A stretch of 64,000 bases of DNA from Crotophaga sulcirostris. Its lineage: Eukaryota > Chordata > Aves > Cuculiformes > Crotophagidae. A program made the position numbers and the translations under genes. Below, in pieces: positions 58,901 to 64,000 of this stretch (within the stretch, counting starts at the first letter, position 1; the number at the start of each line of letters is the position of its first letter). The notes under the pieces were generated by a model. It searched no databases. It was not told the DNA's origin and saw nothing but the letters and a program-made list of their open reading frames with translations. The stretch lies in contig VYZB01000024.1 in the NCBI GenBank assembly GCA_013397455.1, forward strand, positions 3,332,632 to 3,396,631, written 5' to 3'.

Positions 58901-61868
58901 GGCAGATCTAACATGGGTATTTGAAGGAGATCACAAAAATGAAAGGGTGGGGATTGTCCTCCTCTAATTAAGGAGCTTTTGCTCTTGCAATTTGAGCCAT
59001 TGGAAAGGTTCCCACCAGCTCTAGAGTGTCAAGACTAAGAACTCCAAGGGGGTTTCATTGACACAGTCTCAGGTTTAGCTGCCAAATCATGTGTGTGCTG
59101 AGCTTTCAACATAATCTCTCTGCTTCTGGAAATAATTTTTTTTAAAGAAATCTCTTTGGTTTTGAGTAGCCGTATGTGTTTGCAAATCTTGGTGCTGCCC
59201 TTGCCTGAACTTTTACATGCTGTTACATGTTCTGTATTTTGTTTCTATAATGCTTTTCTTTCCCATTTCTTTGTTGCTCCCTCACTCAGAGCCTGGATAT
59301 GATTGATGATGAGGTGAGATACTAGTGTGCTGTTGTGGTGAATCGTGTGACCATCGCGTGGCAACGTATTGTCTCATTTGCAGATTCACATTTCTTGTTT
59401 TATGGTGTGGCAACCCCCCCTTGTTTGAGCAGAACGCACAGATGTCACCGGCTTCTCTCTCCTTGTCTTCAGTTCCCCTCTCTTTCTGCTAACAGTTTTC
59501 AAGGCAGTTTTTGCAGTGTGCTGGAAGGGGGAGGAGGGTCAGTGTCAGAGCAAATCCACCAGGCCAAGCATCAGCTGCACCGAGCTCCTGCTGGCAATAG
59601 GAGGAGGAAAAGATAGTGCTTAATCCGTCTTTTCCTCTTCCCCGGGAACTGCACAGCCAGAAGCTGGGTGAGCTCCCGGCATCATCTAACCCAGGGTAGA
59701 AGCTGCTCTAATGTCGGACAGCTGCTGCTGACTGCAGCAGCTGCTTTGCTGACCAGAGCTGGGACAGAGTAGCTTTTGTTTCAGGCCCTGCTGGCGTACC
59801 CCTGGGTGGAATAAAGTGGCAGAGTGGGGACACAGAGCTGCCCCCAACAGCTGACTCCCCATCTGCCCCTCGTGGTGCTGTGTTTGTGGTCTCTTCCACA
59901 GCAGCACAATGTGAGGAGAGCAGGGCCAGGGCTATGGAGTCACTCTGTGTTCCTTACTGCTTCTCTGTGTCATCTCATGGTCTTCCATAGATAGTATCAG
60001 TCTCACTGGCTGTTTGACATCATCACTTTGAACTTTAGTGTGGTTTTCTGATGGCTTTTTCCCTCTGAATTTCTTGTTGTATAGCGTAAAAACAGTATAA
60101 AGATATGTGAATGAGCCTGGGAAGTGGAATGCTGAATTCATAGCATCCTTTAGAAACATTTGAAGGATAAAAATCTTGCGAGGGAGTGGGAGCATACCTG
60201 TTTACAGTTGTGCCACATGGCCATTTCAGTCCCTCTTCGGGTTAAAAGGAATGCCAGCTCCTTTTTCTTCTTCTGTTTATAAATAGAAGCCTTTTTGAGT
60301 ACCTTGTACCAATTTCGAGATATCTGGTTAGATATAGATGTACTGTAGCAGTGTGAAATTGTTATTGTCGTAGTGTAAAGATAGCACAGGTACCTCTGCT
60401 CTGATGCTGGCAGTTTGTACAGAAAAATGTTGTTACTGCTTATCCGTGTTACCCTTTTAATAATAACACAGCATGTTTTTGTCACAGATCCTTGACGACG
60501 GACAGTCTCCTAAACACAGTCAGTGTCAGAGTCGTGCTGTTCAGGAGTGGAGCGTGCAGCAGGTTTCCCACTGGTTAATGAGCCTGAACCTTGAACAGTA
60601 TGTTTCTGAATTCAGTGCCCAAAATATTAACGGGGAGCATCTCCTTCAGCTGGATGGGAGTAGGCTCAAGGTAATTGACTGATGGCTTCAACACTAACTA
60701 TAGTATTTATTGTCACTTTAAATGATCTTAAAGGAAGTAAGAGTTTGGCCAGAAAGCAGTGAATCCCTGTGTGGGGAGTGGTGATAGACTAGAAAAATAA
60801 ACACAGAGTATAAAGCAGCAGCAACACTTCAAGAGATTTTCATATGCCCTTGGATTGGGAAGCTGCAGCAATAGAGGGAATTCGGTTTGTGAAAAACTCT
60901 AGGTGTGTATAATGTACCCGTATTTTCATGCAGAAATCCTATAGAAACACGTATCAGTGGGATTTCCATGCAGGCATTTCTCATCCAGCTCATTTTGCAA
61001 AACGATGATTCAGAGAGGACAGTAAATAGAAATACATCAGAAGTAGCAACTGAAAAATGGAATATTGGGGTACTGCAGGCATAAGCTGGATGCCAGCTGT
61101 ACTATCTTAGAACTAAATACAGTTTTGATGTATGATGTATGTATTGTTTCATGTAGTGAAAATGTGAGCCTACTTTTGTCAAAAATAATTGCAGGAGGGA
61201 GTTCCAGGAGGCTTAGCGTAGCTGAAAGTCAAAGTTTGGTGTTTCTCAATTCTTTGTTGGCATTTCACTAACTAGGGGATTTAGAAGAGAGGAAAGGAAC
61301 TTCTGACTACGGCATAGCAGTAAGAATTGGGAAGTCTTGTTCTGTGTAGACTTAGGTGACTTCAGGCAAATCATTTAACCTTTCTTTGGCTCATTTGATC
61401 AATGAAATCAACATAGTCAAACTGTGGTTGCAATGACATCTGATTTTTTAATATTCTACAGGTAGAAAGCATGAAAAGTAGTATAAAAGTATAGAATATT
61501 ATTACTTAAGCTTCAGTAATATATCTGAGCTTGTCTCAGATTTGCTTAGTTATGATATCCTTCTACCTACAAAATTTATTATTAGAATATGAAAAAAAAT
61601 GTGATAAAGTGTATGAATTTCTTTTTCTTTTTAAATTTTATTTTCCCCACCACAGGCTCTTGGTATGACATCTTCCCAGGACAGAGCAATCATTAAAAAA
61701 AAGCTAAAGGAAATGAAAGTATCTTTGGAGAAAGCTCGCAAAGCTCAAGAAAAAATGGAAAAGCAAAGGGAAAAGCTTCGGAAGAAGGAGCAAGAGCAAC
61801 TGCAGAGGAAATCAAAGAAAACAGACAAGTCTTCATCAGATGCAACAGAGGGCACTCATGAGCAGTGA
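1813..61868 (+). CDS. PPP1R9A: Neurabin-1 gene, C-terminal half (18 coding exons, partial at 5' end)
   Basis: The spliced frame reads PP1-binding segment, PDZ, acidic linker, coiled coil, Ser-rich linker, SAM domain and a charged C-terminal helix, which is the neurabin order. Exons: 1813-1945, 2438-2558, 7196-7300, 20930-21065, 29421-29576, 34938-34991, 37351-37580, 38985-39081, 39204-39375, 45945-46102, optional 46653-46953, 51058-51145, 51244-51321, 54464-54662, then 57299-57418, 59290-59313, 60488-60670, 61656-61868. The core sums to 1902 nt (633 residues plus stop) and the optional block adds 666 nt. Neurabin-1 is known as a synaptic F-actin bundling scaffold that targets protein phosphatase 1; family members are about 1,100 residues, so roughly 460 N-terminal residues lie upstream. 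Spinophilin (PPP1R9B) is the alternative, but it lacks the SAM domain seen here. I am very sure of the family and paralogue; the optional exons rest on frame and splice sites. Confidence 0.97.
1946..2437 (+). other. Intron, 492 bp
   Basis: Donor gtatga, acceptor ttttcacag with a good pyrimidine tract. AT-rich, with nothing else recognised. Confidence 0.9.
2438..2558 (+). CDS. PPP1R9A: Neurabin exon: PDZ domain, N-terminal part
   Basis: 121 nt, phase 1 in and phase 2 out. With the preceding g it opens with Asp and reads [20 protein letters not shown] then [24 protein letters not shown] is the PDZ carboxylate-binding loop, and IFVKTV and GGAAERDGR are the usual PDZ strand 3 and following turn. 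Neurabin and spinophilin PDZ domains bind C-terminal peptides of partners such as p70 S6 kinase and glutamate-receptor-associated proteins (family knowledge). Donor gtaaac, acceptor tttttcacag. No disabling change. Confidence 0.97.
2559..7195 (+). other. Intron, 4.6 kb
   Basis: Starts gtaaac and ends ccctgatag. AT-rich. It contains a short imperfect repeat, ttaggtatgtat at about 5356 and 5385, and several open frames of 60-75 codons with no recognisable product. No mobile element that I could name with confidence. Confidence 0.85.
7196..7300 (+). CDS. PPP1R9A: Neurabin exon: PDZ domain, central and C-terminal part
   Basis: 105 nt, phase 2 in and phase 2 out, so skipping it would keep the frame but destroy the PDZ fold. 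It encodes [20 protein letters not shown] then [15 protein letters not shown]. This holds the PDZ strand with V-N-D-x-I-V-x-V-D-G and the alpha-2 helix ([12 protein letters not shown]) that lines the peptide groove. Acceptor ctgatag, donor gtgagt. Confidence 0.97.
7970..8800 (-). mobile_element. Probable LTR of an endogenous retrovirus-like element (minus strand, solo or truncated)
   Basis: Read on the minus strand, this block has promoter-like and poly(A)-like signals in LTR order. A TATA-like cataaatatg (plus 8565-8574) is followed about 420 bases downstream by attaaa (plus 8142-8147), and then a region resembling R-U5. It is richer in GC than the flanking intron, and the stretch around 8560-8620 resembles avian LTR U3 sequence as I remember it. 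No gag, pol or env coding is present beside it. Boundaries are approximate and I saw no clear target-site duplication. It could be another kind of dispersed repeat. Confidence 0.4.
9723..9748. repeat. A-rich simple repeat
   Basis: An uninterrupted A run followed by gaaaaaaagaaag. It may be an old retroposon tail or a simple repeat; no body is recognisable upstream. Confidence 0.7.
16170..16806 (+). mobile_element. CR1 LINE fragment, 5'-truncated with internal deletion
   Basis: The first part (about 16170-16300) resembles the CR1 endonuclease region (gtctactacaggccgcctga, a degenerate YYRPPDQ-type motif). It then jumps near 16300 straight to the 3' end of the reverse-transcriptase frame. There, 16291-16509 reads [20 protein letters not shown] and 16436-16783 reads [22 protein letters not shown] and LDGALSNLI, which are hallmarks of avian CR1 ORF2. 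A frameshift separates the two frames, so the copy is dead. It ends in the CR1 tail with ctatgattct-like repeats (about 16775-16806). It is inserted in the sense of the host gene. CR1 is the dominant LINE of birds and reptiles, which supports the organism call. Confidence 0.92.
20930..21065 (+). CDS. PPP1R9A: Neurabin exon: end of PDZ domain and start of linker
   Basis: 136 nt, phase 2 in and phase 0 out. It opens [10 protein letters not shown], the last PDZ strand, then [20 protein letters not shown], then an acidic end QYDADDDE. The sequence matches mammalian neurabin nearly residue for residue. Acceptor tttgtatag, donor gtaaca. The [12 protein letters not shown] stretch is helical and very charged. 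Confidence 0.97.
27487..27504. repeat. (TG)9 microsatellite
   Basis: Nine uninterrupted TG units in an intron. Confidence 0.95.
27971..28021 (+). mobile_element. CR1 LINE 3'-tail remnant
   Basis: catgatctttagaaaccctt is followed by tccaacctaaaccattctgt and gattct. This is the CR1 3' end (the canonical tail is close to ttccaacc..aaccattctatgattct). About 50 bases survive, sense to the host gene. There is no coding part. Confidence 0.8.
29421..29576 (+). CDS. PPP1R9A: Neurabin exon: acidic linker between PDZ and coiled coil
   Basis: 156 nt, phase 0 in and out (52 codons), so it can be skipped without a frameshift. It encodes [36 protein letters not shown] and [16 protein letters not shown]. 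It matches the acidic segment of mammalian neurabin. The acceptor is unusual: tgctatcaaattaag has few pyrimidines next to the AG, whereas the donor gtaagt is perfect. The frame and homology make the boundary firm. Confidence 0.95.
29577..34937 (+). other. Intron, 5.4 kb
   Basis: Donor gtaagt, acceptor ttcaattttag. It starts with normal sequence, then a long CT-rich tract at 29907-30020. 33895-34158 is an open frame of 87 codons without recognisable homology or exon signals. No clear mobile element. Confidence 0.85.
29907..30020. repeat. Long T-rich / CTTT low-complexity tract
   Basis: About 114 bases of almost pure T broken by single C (units such as ctttttt), ending tttttttttttgg. It begins about 330 bases after the 29576 donor. 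It explains the Phe-rich open frame seen there. On the minus strand it is an A/G tract, which could be an expanded retroposon tail. Confidence 0.93.
34938..34991 (+). CDS. PPP1R9A: Neurabin short exon: start of coiled coil
   Basis: 54 nt, 18 codons, phase 0 in and out. It reads [18 protein letters not shown] and joins the preceding KFKE to form the family segment [20 protein letters not shown]. Acceptor ttttag, donor gtaaga. The heptad pattern (L, I, V, A, I, L) starts the coiled coil that neurabin uses for homo- or hetero-dimerisation with spinophilin. Confidence 0.97.
34992..37350 (+). other. Intron, 2.4 kb
   Basis: Donor gtaaga, acceptor cttttgttcag. AT-rich, with nothing else recognised. 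Confidence 0.88.
37351..37580 (+). CDS. PPP1R9A: Neurabin exon: main coiled-coil segment
   Basis: 230 nt, phase 0 in and phase 2 out. It encodes about 76 residues opening [20 protein letters not shown], passing [20 protein letters not shown] and ending [15 protein letters not shown]. It is continuously helical with heptads, and nearly identical to mammalian neurabin. The donor gtaagc is strong. Confidence 0.98.
37581..38984 (+). other. Intron, 1.4 kb
   Basis: Donor gtaagc, acceptor ttttttttccccctaag. AT-rich; the open frame at 38105-38338 has no exon signals and no recognised product. Confidence 0.88.
38985..39081 (+). CDS. PPP1R9A: Neurabin exon: coiled coil continued
   Basis: 97 nt, phase 2 in and phase 0 out. 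The first base completes Lys, then [20 protein letters not shown] and [12 protein letters not shown]. The acceptor is ccccctaag; the AG two bases downstream would shift the frame and is not used. Donor gtgagt. It matches the family. Confidence 0.97.
39204..39375 (+). CDS. PPP1R9A: Neurabin exon: end of coiled coil and Asn-rich linker
   Basis: 172 nt, phase 0 in and phase 1 out, after a 122-bp intron. It encodes [20 protein letters not shown], then [20 protein letters not shown] and a stretch ending CLDGLSQ. The run of Asn is a family feature. Leucine-type heptads finish by residue 20, and the rest is probably disordered. The acceptor tttctttcag is good. The donor gtttgt lacks A at +3 and +4 and keeps G at +5. 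Confidence 0.97.
40659..40710. repeat. Two direct copies of a 21-base unit, 31 bases apart
   Basis: tgaaatctctgaagtacaga with a final a occurs at 40659-40679 and again at 40690-40710 without mismatch, with ten bases of spacer. It is probably a recent local duplication of 31 bases. Confidence 0.9.
42330..42880. other. GC-rich island inside intron, open on both strands
   Basis: This stretch is clearly richer in G and C than its AT-rich surroundings. It contains several overlapping open frames: 143 codons plus (42333-42764), 177 codons minus (42345-42878), and others. The proteins are low in hydrophobic pattern and match nothing I know. Few stops on both strands are what GC-rich DNA gives by chance. 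It also has repeated words such as ggtcag, gggcaagat and gggcaagct, which suggest a degenerate repeat. It may be an old repeat, a regulatory island or an unknown exon. Confidence 0.5.
45945..46102 (+). CDS. PPP1R9A: Neurabin exon: basic Ser/Thr linker
   Basis: 158 nt, phase 1 in and phase 0 out. After Asp completed by the split codon it reads [20 protein letters not shown], then [20 protein letters not shown] and [12 protein letters not shown]. It is nearly identical to mammalian neurabin. [11 protein letters not shown] is strongly basic, and RTRLYDS resembles a kinase or docking site (inference). Donor gtgaga. In the shorter isoform it is followed directly by the 57299 exon (ERK then NFTF), which is the form I recognise from mammals. 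Confidence 0.97.
46103..46652 (+). other. Intron, 550 bp
   Basis: Donor gtgaga; acceptor cttataccaacag with a weak pyrimidine tract. Nothing else recognised. Confidence 0.85.
46653..46953 (+). CDS. PPP1R9A: Neurabin optional exon 1 of 4: Ser/Pro-rich
   Basis: 301 nt, phase 0 in and phase 1 out. It encodes 100 residues opening [20 protein letters not shown], passing [20 protein letters not shown] and ending [19 protein letters not shown]. It is rich in Ser-Pro, likely disordered, with many possible proline-directed phosphosites. It is not part of the canonical neurabin-1 of about 1,100 residues, but the open frame, the AG and GT borders and the fit with three later exons argue that it is a real alternative exon. 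The donor gtatta lacks G at +5 and is weak. Without it and its partners the frame is intact. Confidence 0.85.
46954..51057 (+). other. Intron, 4.1 kb, inside optional block
   Basis: Donor gtatta, acceptor aatgtatcctag. Mostly AT-rich, with moderately GC-rich patches near 48860-49330. It ends shortly after a short AAT repeat (51011-51026). Confidence 0.8.
51011..51026. repeat. (AAT)n short microsatellite
   Basis: Five consecutive aat or ata units about 30 bases before the 51058 exon, within the likely branch-point neighbourhood. Confidence 0.85.
51058..51145 (+). CDS. PPP1R9A: Neurabin optional exon 2 of 4
   Basis: 88 nt, phase 1 in and phase 2 out. The first Asp is completed by the last base of the 46953 exon. 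It then reads [20 protein letters not shown] and LKRKLADLG. Acceptor tatcctag (weak pyrimidine tract), donor gtaagc (strong). The end is a basic amphipathic helix, [10 protein letters not shown] support it from open frame, splice sites and exact phase fit; I have no independent protein match that I can quote. Confidence 0.8.
51146..51243 (+). other. Short intron, 98 bp
   Basis: Donor gtaagc, acceptor tgttgttatag. It is the shortest intron in the window and ties exons 51058 and 51244 together. Confidence 0.82.
51244..51321 (+). CDS. PPP1R9A: Neurabin optional exon 3 of 4: Lys/Arg-rich, symmetric
   Basis: 78 nt, phase 2 in and phase 2 out, so it alone can be included or left out without changing the frame. 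It encodes [20 protein letters not shown] and VTYGS, with Arg split at the end. KGKKRKEKE looks like a nuclear-localisation or acidic-lipid-binding patch, and RRSS fits a basophilic kinase site (inference). Donor gtatgg. If it is skipped, Gly-Thr joins 51145 to 54464. Confidence 0.78.
51779..51830. repeat. Imperfect tandem duplication, 26-base unit
   Basis: aatgctgactatgttgacca (continuing catcaa) is followed directly by aatgctgactgcattgatca (continuing catcac). The copies differ at only a few positions. It lies in an open stretch of unknown nature. Confidence 0.8.
52629..52659. repeat. Short direct repeat, 12-base unit
   Basis: ttaaacactacg occurs at 52629-52640 and 52648-52659. Local slippage is likely. 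Confidence 0.85.
53865..53894. other. Assembly gap (30 N)
   Basis: Thirty consecutive N flanked by AT-rich sequence (gatatatat before). Probably a small unresolved gap at a simple repeat. It lies in an intron, so it does not affect the coding model. Confidence 0.99.
54464..54662 (+). CDS. PPP1R9A: Neurabin optional exon 4 of 4: Ser-rich
   Basis: 199 nt, phase 2 in and phase 0 out. It encodes [40 protein letters not shown] and [20 protein letters not shown] then AKKGSK. The acceptor cttaaacag is strong. The donor gtagaa is weak (no A at +4, no G at +5). It splices to 57299 with Asn-Phe-Thr-Phe, restoring the canonical frame. Read-through past the donor stays open for 32 codons (see the separate entry). 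Disordered, rich in Ser, Thr and Pro. Confidence 0.82.
54663..54762 (+). other. PPP1R9A: Possible read-through terminal extension with overlapping poly(A) hexamer
   Basis: If the weak 54663 donor is not used, the frame continues for 32 codons ([20 protein letters not shown] then [12 protein letters not shown]) to a taa at 54759-54761. An AATAAA occupies 54757-54762 and so overlaps the stop. The added peptide has one hydrophobic stretch of about 14 residues ([16 protein letters not shown]), unlike anything else in the protein. This would be an alternative C-terminus without SAM. It may be chance; no downstream GT-rich element is striking. Confidence 0.3.
55970..56190 (+). mobile_element. Probable ancient CR1-type LINE 3' remnant
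   Basis: gatgttcttcacacaacagg and gagctgttgaactcttggcc then aatgctgtgggggctaaaag resemble, with many changes, the 3' segment of old CR1 families (aactcattgcc..gatgttgtggaggccaaaag as I recall it). Open on plus for 69 codons by chance only. Heavily diverged; boundaries are approximate. Confidence 0.5.
57299..57418 (+). CDS. PPP1R9A: Neurabin exon: Ser-rich linker before SAM
   Basis: 120 nt, 40 codons, phase 0 in and out. It reads [20 protein letters not shown] then [20 protein letters not shown], close to mammalian neurabin. Acceptor ctccacag, donor gtacgc. The region is likely disordered and phosphorylated. It can follow either exon 46102 (short form) or 54662 (long form). Confidence 0.97.
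57419..59289 (+). other. Intron, 1.9 kb
   Basis: Donor gtacgc, acceptor ctccctcactcag. It contains a short AT run (57709-57723). No other feature recognised; the open frames at 58711-58914 on both strands are shadows of each other. Confidence 0.88.
57709..57723. repeat. Short (AT)n run
   Basis: About seven AT units. Ordinary intronic simple repeat. Confidence 0.85.
59290..59313 (+). CDS. PPP1R9A: Neurabin 24-nt microexon (SLDMIDDE)
   Basis: 24 nt, 8 codons, phase 0 on both sides. It encodes SLDMIDDE, matching mammalian neurabin between ALSSDE and ILDDGQ. Acceptor ccctcactcag, donor gtgaga. A TGC lies at 59275-59277, 13 bases before the exon, inside a pyrimidine tract; this is the arrangement known to favour SRRM4-dependent neuronal microexons. 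Missed by open-frame searches because of its size. It adds four acidic residues just before the SAM domain. Confidence 0.94.
59314..60487 (+). other. Intron, 1.2 kb
   Basis: Donor gtgaga, acceptor gttttgtcacag. The central part (about 59400-59930) is somewhat GC-richer and open in several frames on both strands (for example 59335-59616 plus, 59686-59907 minus), without recognisable product. Confidence 0.85.
60488..60670 (+). CDS. PPP1R9A: Neurabin exon: SAM domain, main part
   Basis: 183 nt, 61 codons, phase 0 in and out. It opens [20 protein letters not shown], then the SAM core [40 protein letters not shown] and K. Trp at the start, the helix W-S-V-x-x-V-x-x-W-L and the G-x-x-L-L-x-L-D-x-x-x-L motif are SAM hallmarks. 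SAM is present in neurabin-1 and absent in spinophilin, so this exon fixes the paralogue. Acceptor tgtcacag, donor gtaatt. Confidence 0.98.
60671..61655 (+). other. Intron, 985 bp
   Basis: Donor gtaatt, acceptor ttttccccaccacag. AT-rich, nothing else recognised. Confidence 0.9.
61656..61868 (+). CDS. PPP1R9A: Neurabin last coding exon: end of SAM and charged C-terminal helix
   Basis: 213 nt including tga at 61866-61868, phase 0 in. It reads [20 protein letters not shown] (last SAM helix), then [20 protein letters not shown] and a Lys/Glu/Gln-rich helix [14 protein letters not shown], ending [14 protein letters not shown]. The family ends in the same way, with a variable Ser/Thr-rich tip. The long charged segment may form a single alpha-helix or short coiled coil. 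Confidence 0.97.
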   Translation, partial: ALGMTSSQDRAIIKKKLKEMKVSLEKARKAQEKMEKQREKLRKKEQEQLQRKSKKTDKSSSDATEGTHEQ

Positions 61869-64000
61869 TAAGCAGATGTGCTGCTGTGTTAGGAAAGTGG
61901 AGGCACTTCAAGGGAAGAGAAACTCATATCCACTCTGGTGCCCCTTCAGCCTTCTTGCATTCATTACACAAGAGAGTGTACAGAGAAATGGAGCTATACG
62001 TAGAATGACTAGGGAAATTTGTATTGTGTAGTTTTATTTTCCTGCATATCCAGTTCACGCTCGTTGTTGTTGCCATATGAAGCAACCCCAGCCCCTCGGG
62101 TTTGTTTTGTTGTTGACAGCTAACAGATTTCATATTTGTGTGGCAGTGTTTCCTTCCAAACTACTCTTCTCTATTGAGCTCTATGTGTTTGGTCACTTCA
62201 GTAACCAGCATGATGCCGAGGAGCATGGTCCACTGCTTCACCTCTTCTGAATAGGATGGCCAGTCAAAGCAATTGTTGGACATTTCTTCAGCTGGGTAAA
62301 AAGGAGTTGTGCTCTGCCTGATAAGAGTTGACTTAACTTTCTAACTGGAAATTCAGCTTCTTTATGGTGTTTGGATACTCAGTTCTGTCTACTGGAGTAA
62401 GTTTCATCTTGTGTCAGTATTTGAAGTGACACTGCTCTGGAAACACAACTGTTCAATGACTTCTTATTATACACTGGAGATAAAGACAGGAGAGTCGATA
62501 TTCCCCCTGGGTGAAAGACAGGAGGTGAAACTCTTTCTGTTAACTGTACAATAGTTAATCCAGGAAGGAGGCAAAGCCTTAAATGATTATGTGGGTTTAC
62601 ACAGAAATCAGAGGATAACATTTATCCTTTAGATATCTGAGCAAGGATGAATTTCTAACTAGAGCACAGCGTATAGATCTGTATAAATTTCATTGTGCTC
62701 CCAGTGTGTAGGCAACTTTCTTAATAGCACACTCTTCTTTCTTTCTCATGTGTTTTGAACAGGAAACTGGGCTTATTTTGTTTTCTTTTGGGGTTTTTGT
62801 TCCAAGAAAAACAACACATCTTCAGATTCATTCTCCAATAAGCATTGGGAGAATAAGCTTTGTGCTGTGCTGTTATGAAGCTGTTGGTGGAAAGGATTAT
62901 CAAACTTGAGTCTGCTGAAGGTTTTCAATTTTTACAGAAGTGCACTTTAAGAAGAGGAAGATGAGGGATTCTGGTTACAATAAATTCAGTACATTGCTGT
63001 TAAGATCAATGCTGCTGTGGAGGTGTCAGTTCCAAAATCCAAAGCTGCCATATATTAACTGTTTTGATTGATGTGTTTAAAGAATATCCCCACGAAAACC
63101 TGAATTTTTGGGCATAGACTGTAAGTGTTTAAATGGCTTAGCAGTGGTCATATTACATCCTTCAGAGATTTCTGTTTTCCTGATATATGAAGCCATCAGC
63201 AAAGCCTTCTGTGTAGTTTTACTATGACAGAAGCAGTGTATAGCTTGCATTGCGTGGGGTTACCACCTTTGAAGAGTGGTATTAACATGGGCAGTATTTC
63301 TTCAAAAGAATAGACAGACAACAGGCAAATACCCACAATGAGAATCTGGAGATACTAGCTTACTGTCTTATAGTCAAAGCTAACTGCACAGCAGCATTTA
63401 TAGTTGAGAAACTACACTTCCCTTTCATACATCCTCGAAGTTGCAGTCATCATCTAGTGATGCCAACCCATAACTAAGATGTGGATGCAAATATAGAATC
63501 TGGAACTTAAAAATATGCCAGCCTAAAAAATGCAAATATTGAATTCTTTCGAAGAAAATGTTTAGTTTTGTTTGGCTTGGCTTCTTTTCTGCTCTGTACT
63601 CTATGGCATTCAGATTTGTGTCTGTAAAGTTCTCTGAAGCTCATATTTGAAACAGTTGGTGTGCAATGTTTATAGTTAAATTACTTTTGATCCTAATAAT
63701 TTCTTTGACATGTAAAATGGTCTGTAAAATGAGAAATTAGTGCATTCAAAACTAATATACAATAAGGCTACTTAGCATTAGCTTTGTTTTTCCCTCCAAA
63801 TCCAATTTCTACAAGTTTCTGTTGTATATTTTATTCAGATCTAAAAATGAAATTACTATAAAGGATACTTCCTGATATTTCTAAAGGCTTGCTATATTTT
63901 TCTTGAGATAGACCACCAGCAAAAAAATACACCTGCTAATGAGAATTCCACATTGCAGTGAATCTTTCTGTGCTCTTTGTAGGAGAAAAATTGTATAAAT
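61869..64000 (+). other. PPP1R9A: 3' UTR of neurabin (extent uncertain) and downstream DNA
   Basis: Follows the stop directly without a further acceptor that I would trust. An AATAAA at 62979-62984 followed by tgctgctgtggaggtgt (GT-rich) is a plausible poly(A) site, giving a 3' UTR of about 1.1 kb. Mammalian PPP1R9A has a long 3' UTR, so transcription may pass this site and leave the window. A GCACTTT at 62942-62948 matches a miR-17-family seed site (speculative). No gene is recognised between 63000 and 64000. Confidence 0.7.
62979..62984 (+). terminator. PPP1R9A: Candidate poly(A) signal AATAAA
   Basis: Canonical hexamer in ggttacaataaattcagt, with a GT-rich stretch about 25-45 bases downstream. 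It is the best candidate I noticed between the stop codon and the window end. Confidence 0.55.

Noticed and set aside
59335..59907. Open frames on both strands after the microexon
   Set aside because: Slightly GC-rich intron; no family resemblance, and the microexon joins the SAM exon in frame without them.
1..64000. tRNA, rRNA, CRISPR array, bacterial operon or phage features
   Set aside because: None seen. The window is a single eukaryotic gene with introns, and bacterial feature types do not apply.

Overview
The window is vertebrate nuclear DNA, very probably from a bird. It is AT-rich, with short GT-AG exons in long introns, and it carries CR1 LINE copies with the typical sauropsid 3' tail. 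Almost everything that can be supported belongs to one plus-strand gene: the C-terminal half of neurabin-1 (PPP1R9A), the neuronal protein phosphatase 1 and F-actin scaffold. The N-terminal actin-binding part and the PP1-docking RVxF motif must lie upstream; the first exon here starts at the point that follows that motif in the family. The gene then runs to its stop codon at 61866-61868 and into the 3' UTR.

Layout. 1-1812 is intron. 1813-21065 holds four exons that finish the PP1-binding segment and encode the PDZ domain. 29421-29576 encodes an acidic linker. 34938-39375 holds four exons for a long coiled coil. 45945-46102 is a basic, Ser-rich linker exon. 46653-54662 holds four further in-frame exons (301, 88, 78 and 199 nt, together 222 codons) that behave as an optional cassette: the exon before ends in phase 0 and the exon after (57299) begins in phase 0. 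Then come a 120-nt Ser-rich exon, a 24-nt microexon (59290-59313), the SAM-domain exon (60488-60670) and the last coding exon (61656-61868). Without the cassette the window encodes 633 residues; with it, 855. All phases close exactly, which strongly supports the exon model.

Introns contain a 5'-truncated, internally deleted CR1 (about 16170-16806), two smaller CR1 remnants, a probable minus-strand LTR (about 7970-8800), a long CT-rich tract (29907-30020), a GC-rich island with overlapping open frames on both strands (about 42330-42880), several microsatellites, and a 30-base assembly gap (53865-53894). I found no second protein gene, tRNA, rRNA or CRISPR array.

The most interesting signals concern alternative splicing of neurabin: the phase-locked cassette with weak splice sites, a symmetric Lys-rich 78-nt exon inside it, the neuronal-type microexon, and a possible read-through 3' end at 54663-54762, where an AATAAA hexamer overlaps the stop codon. 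No wholly new system is visible.
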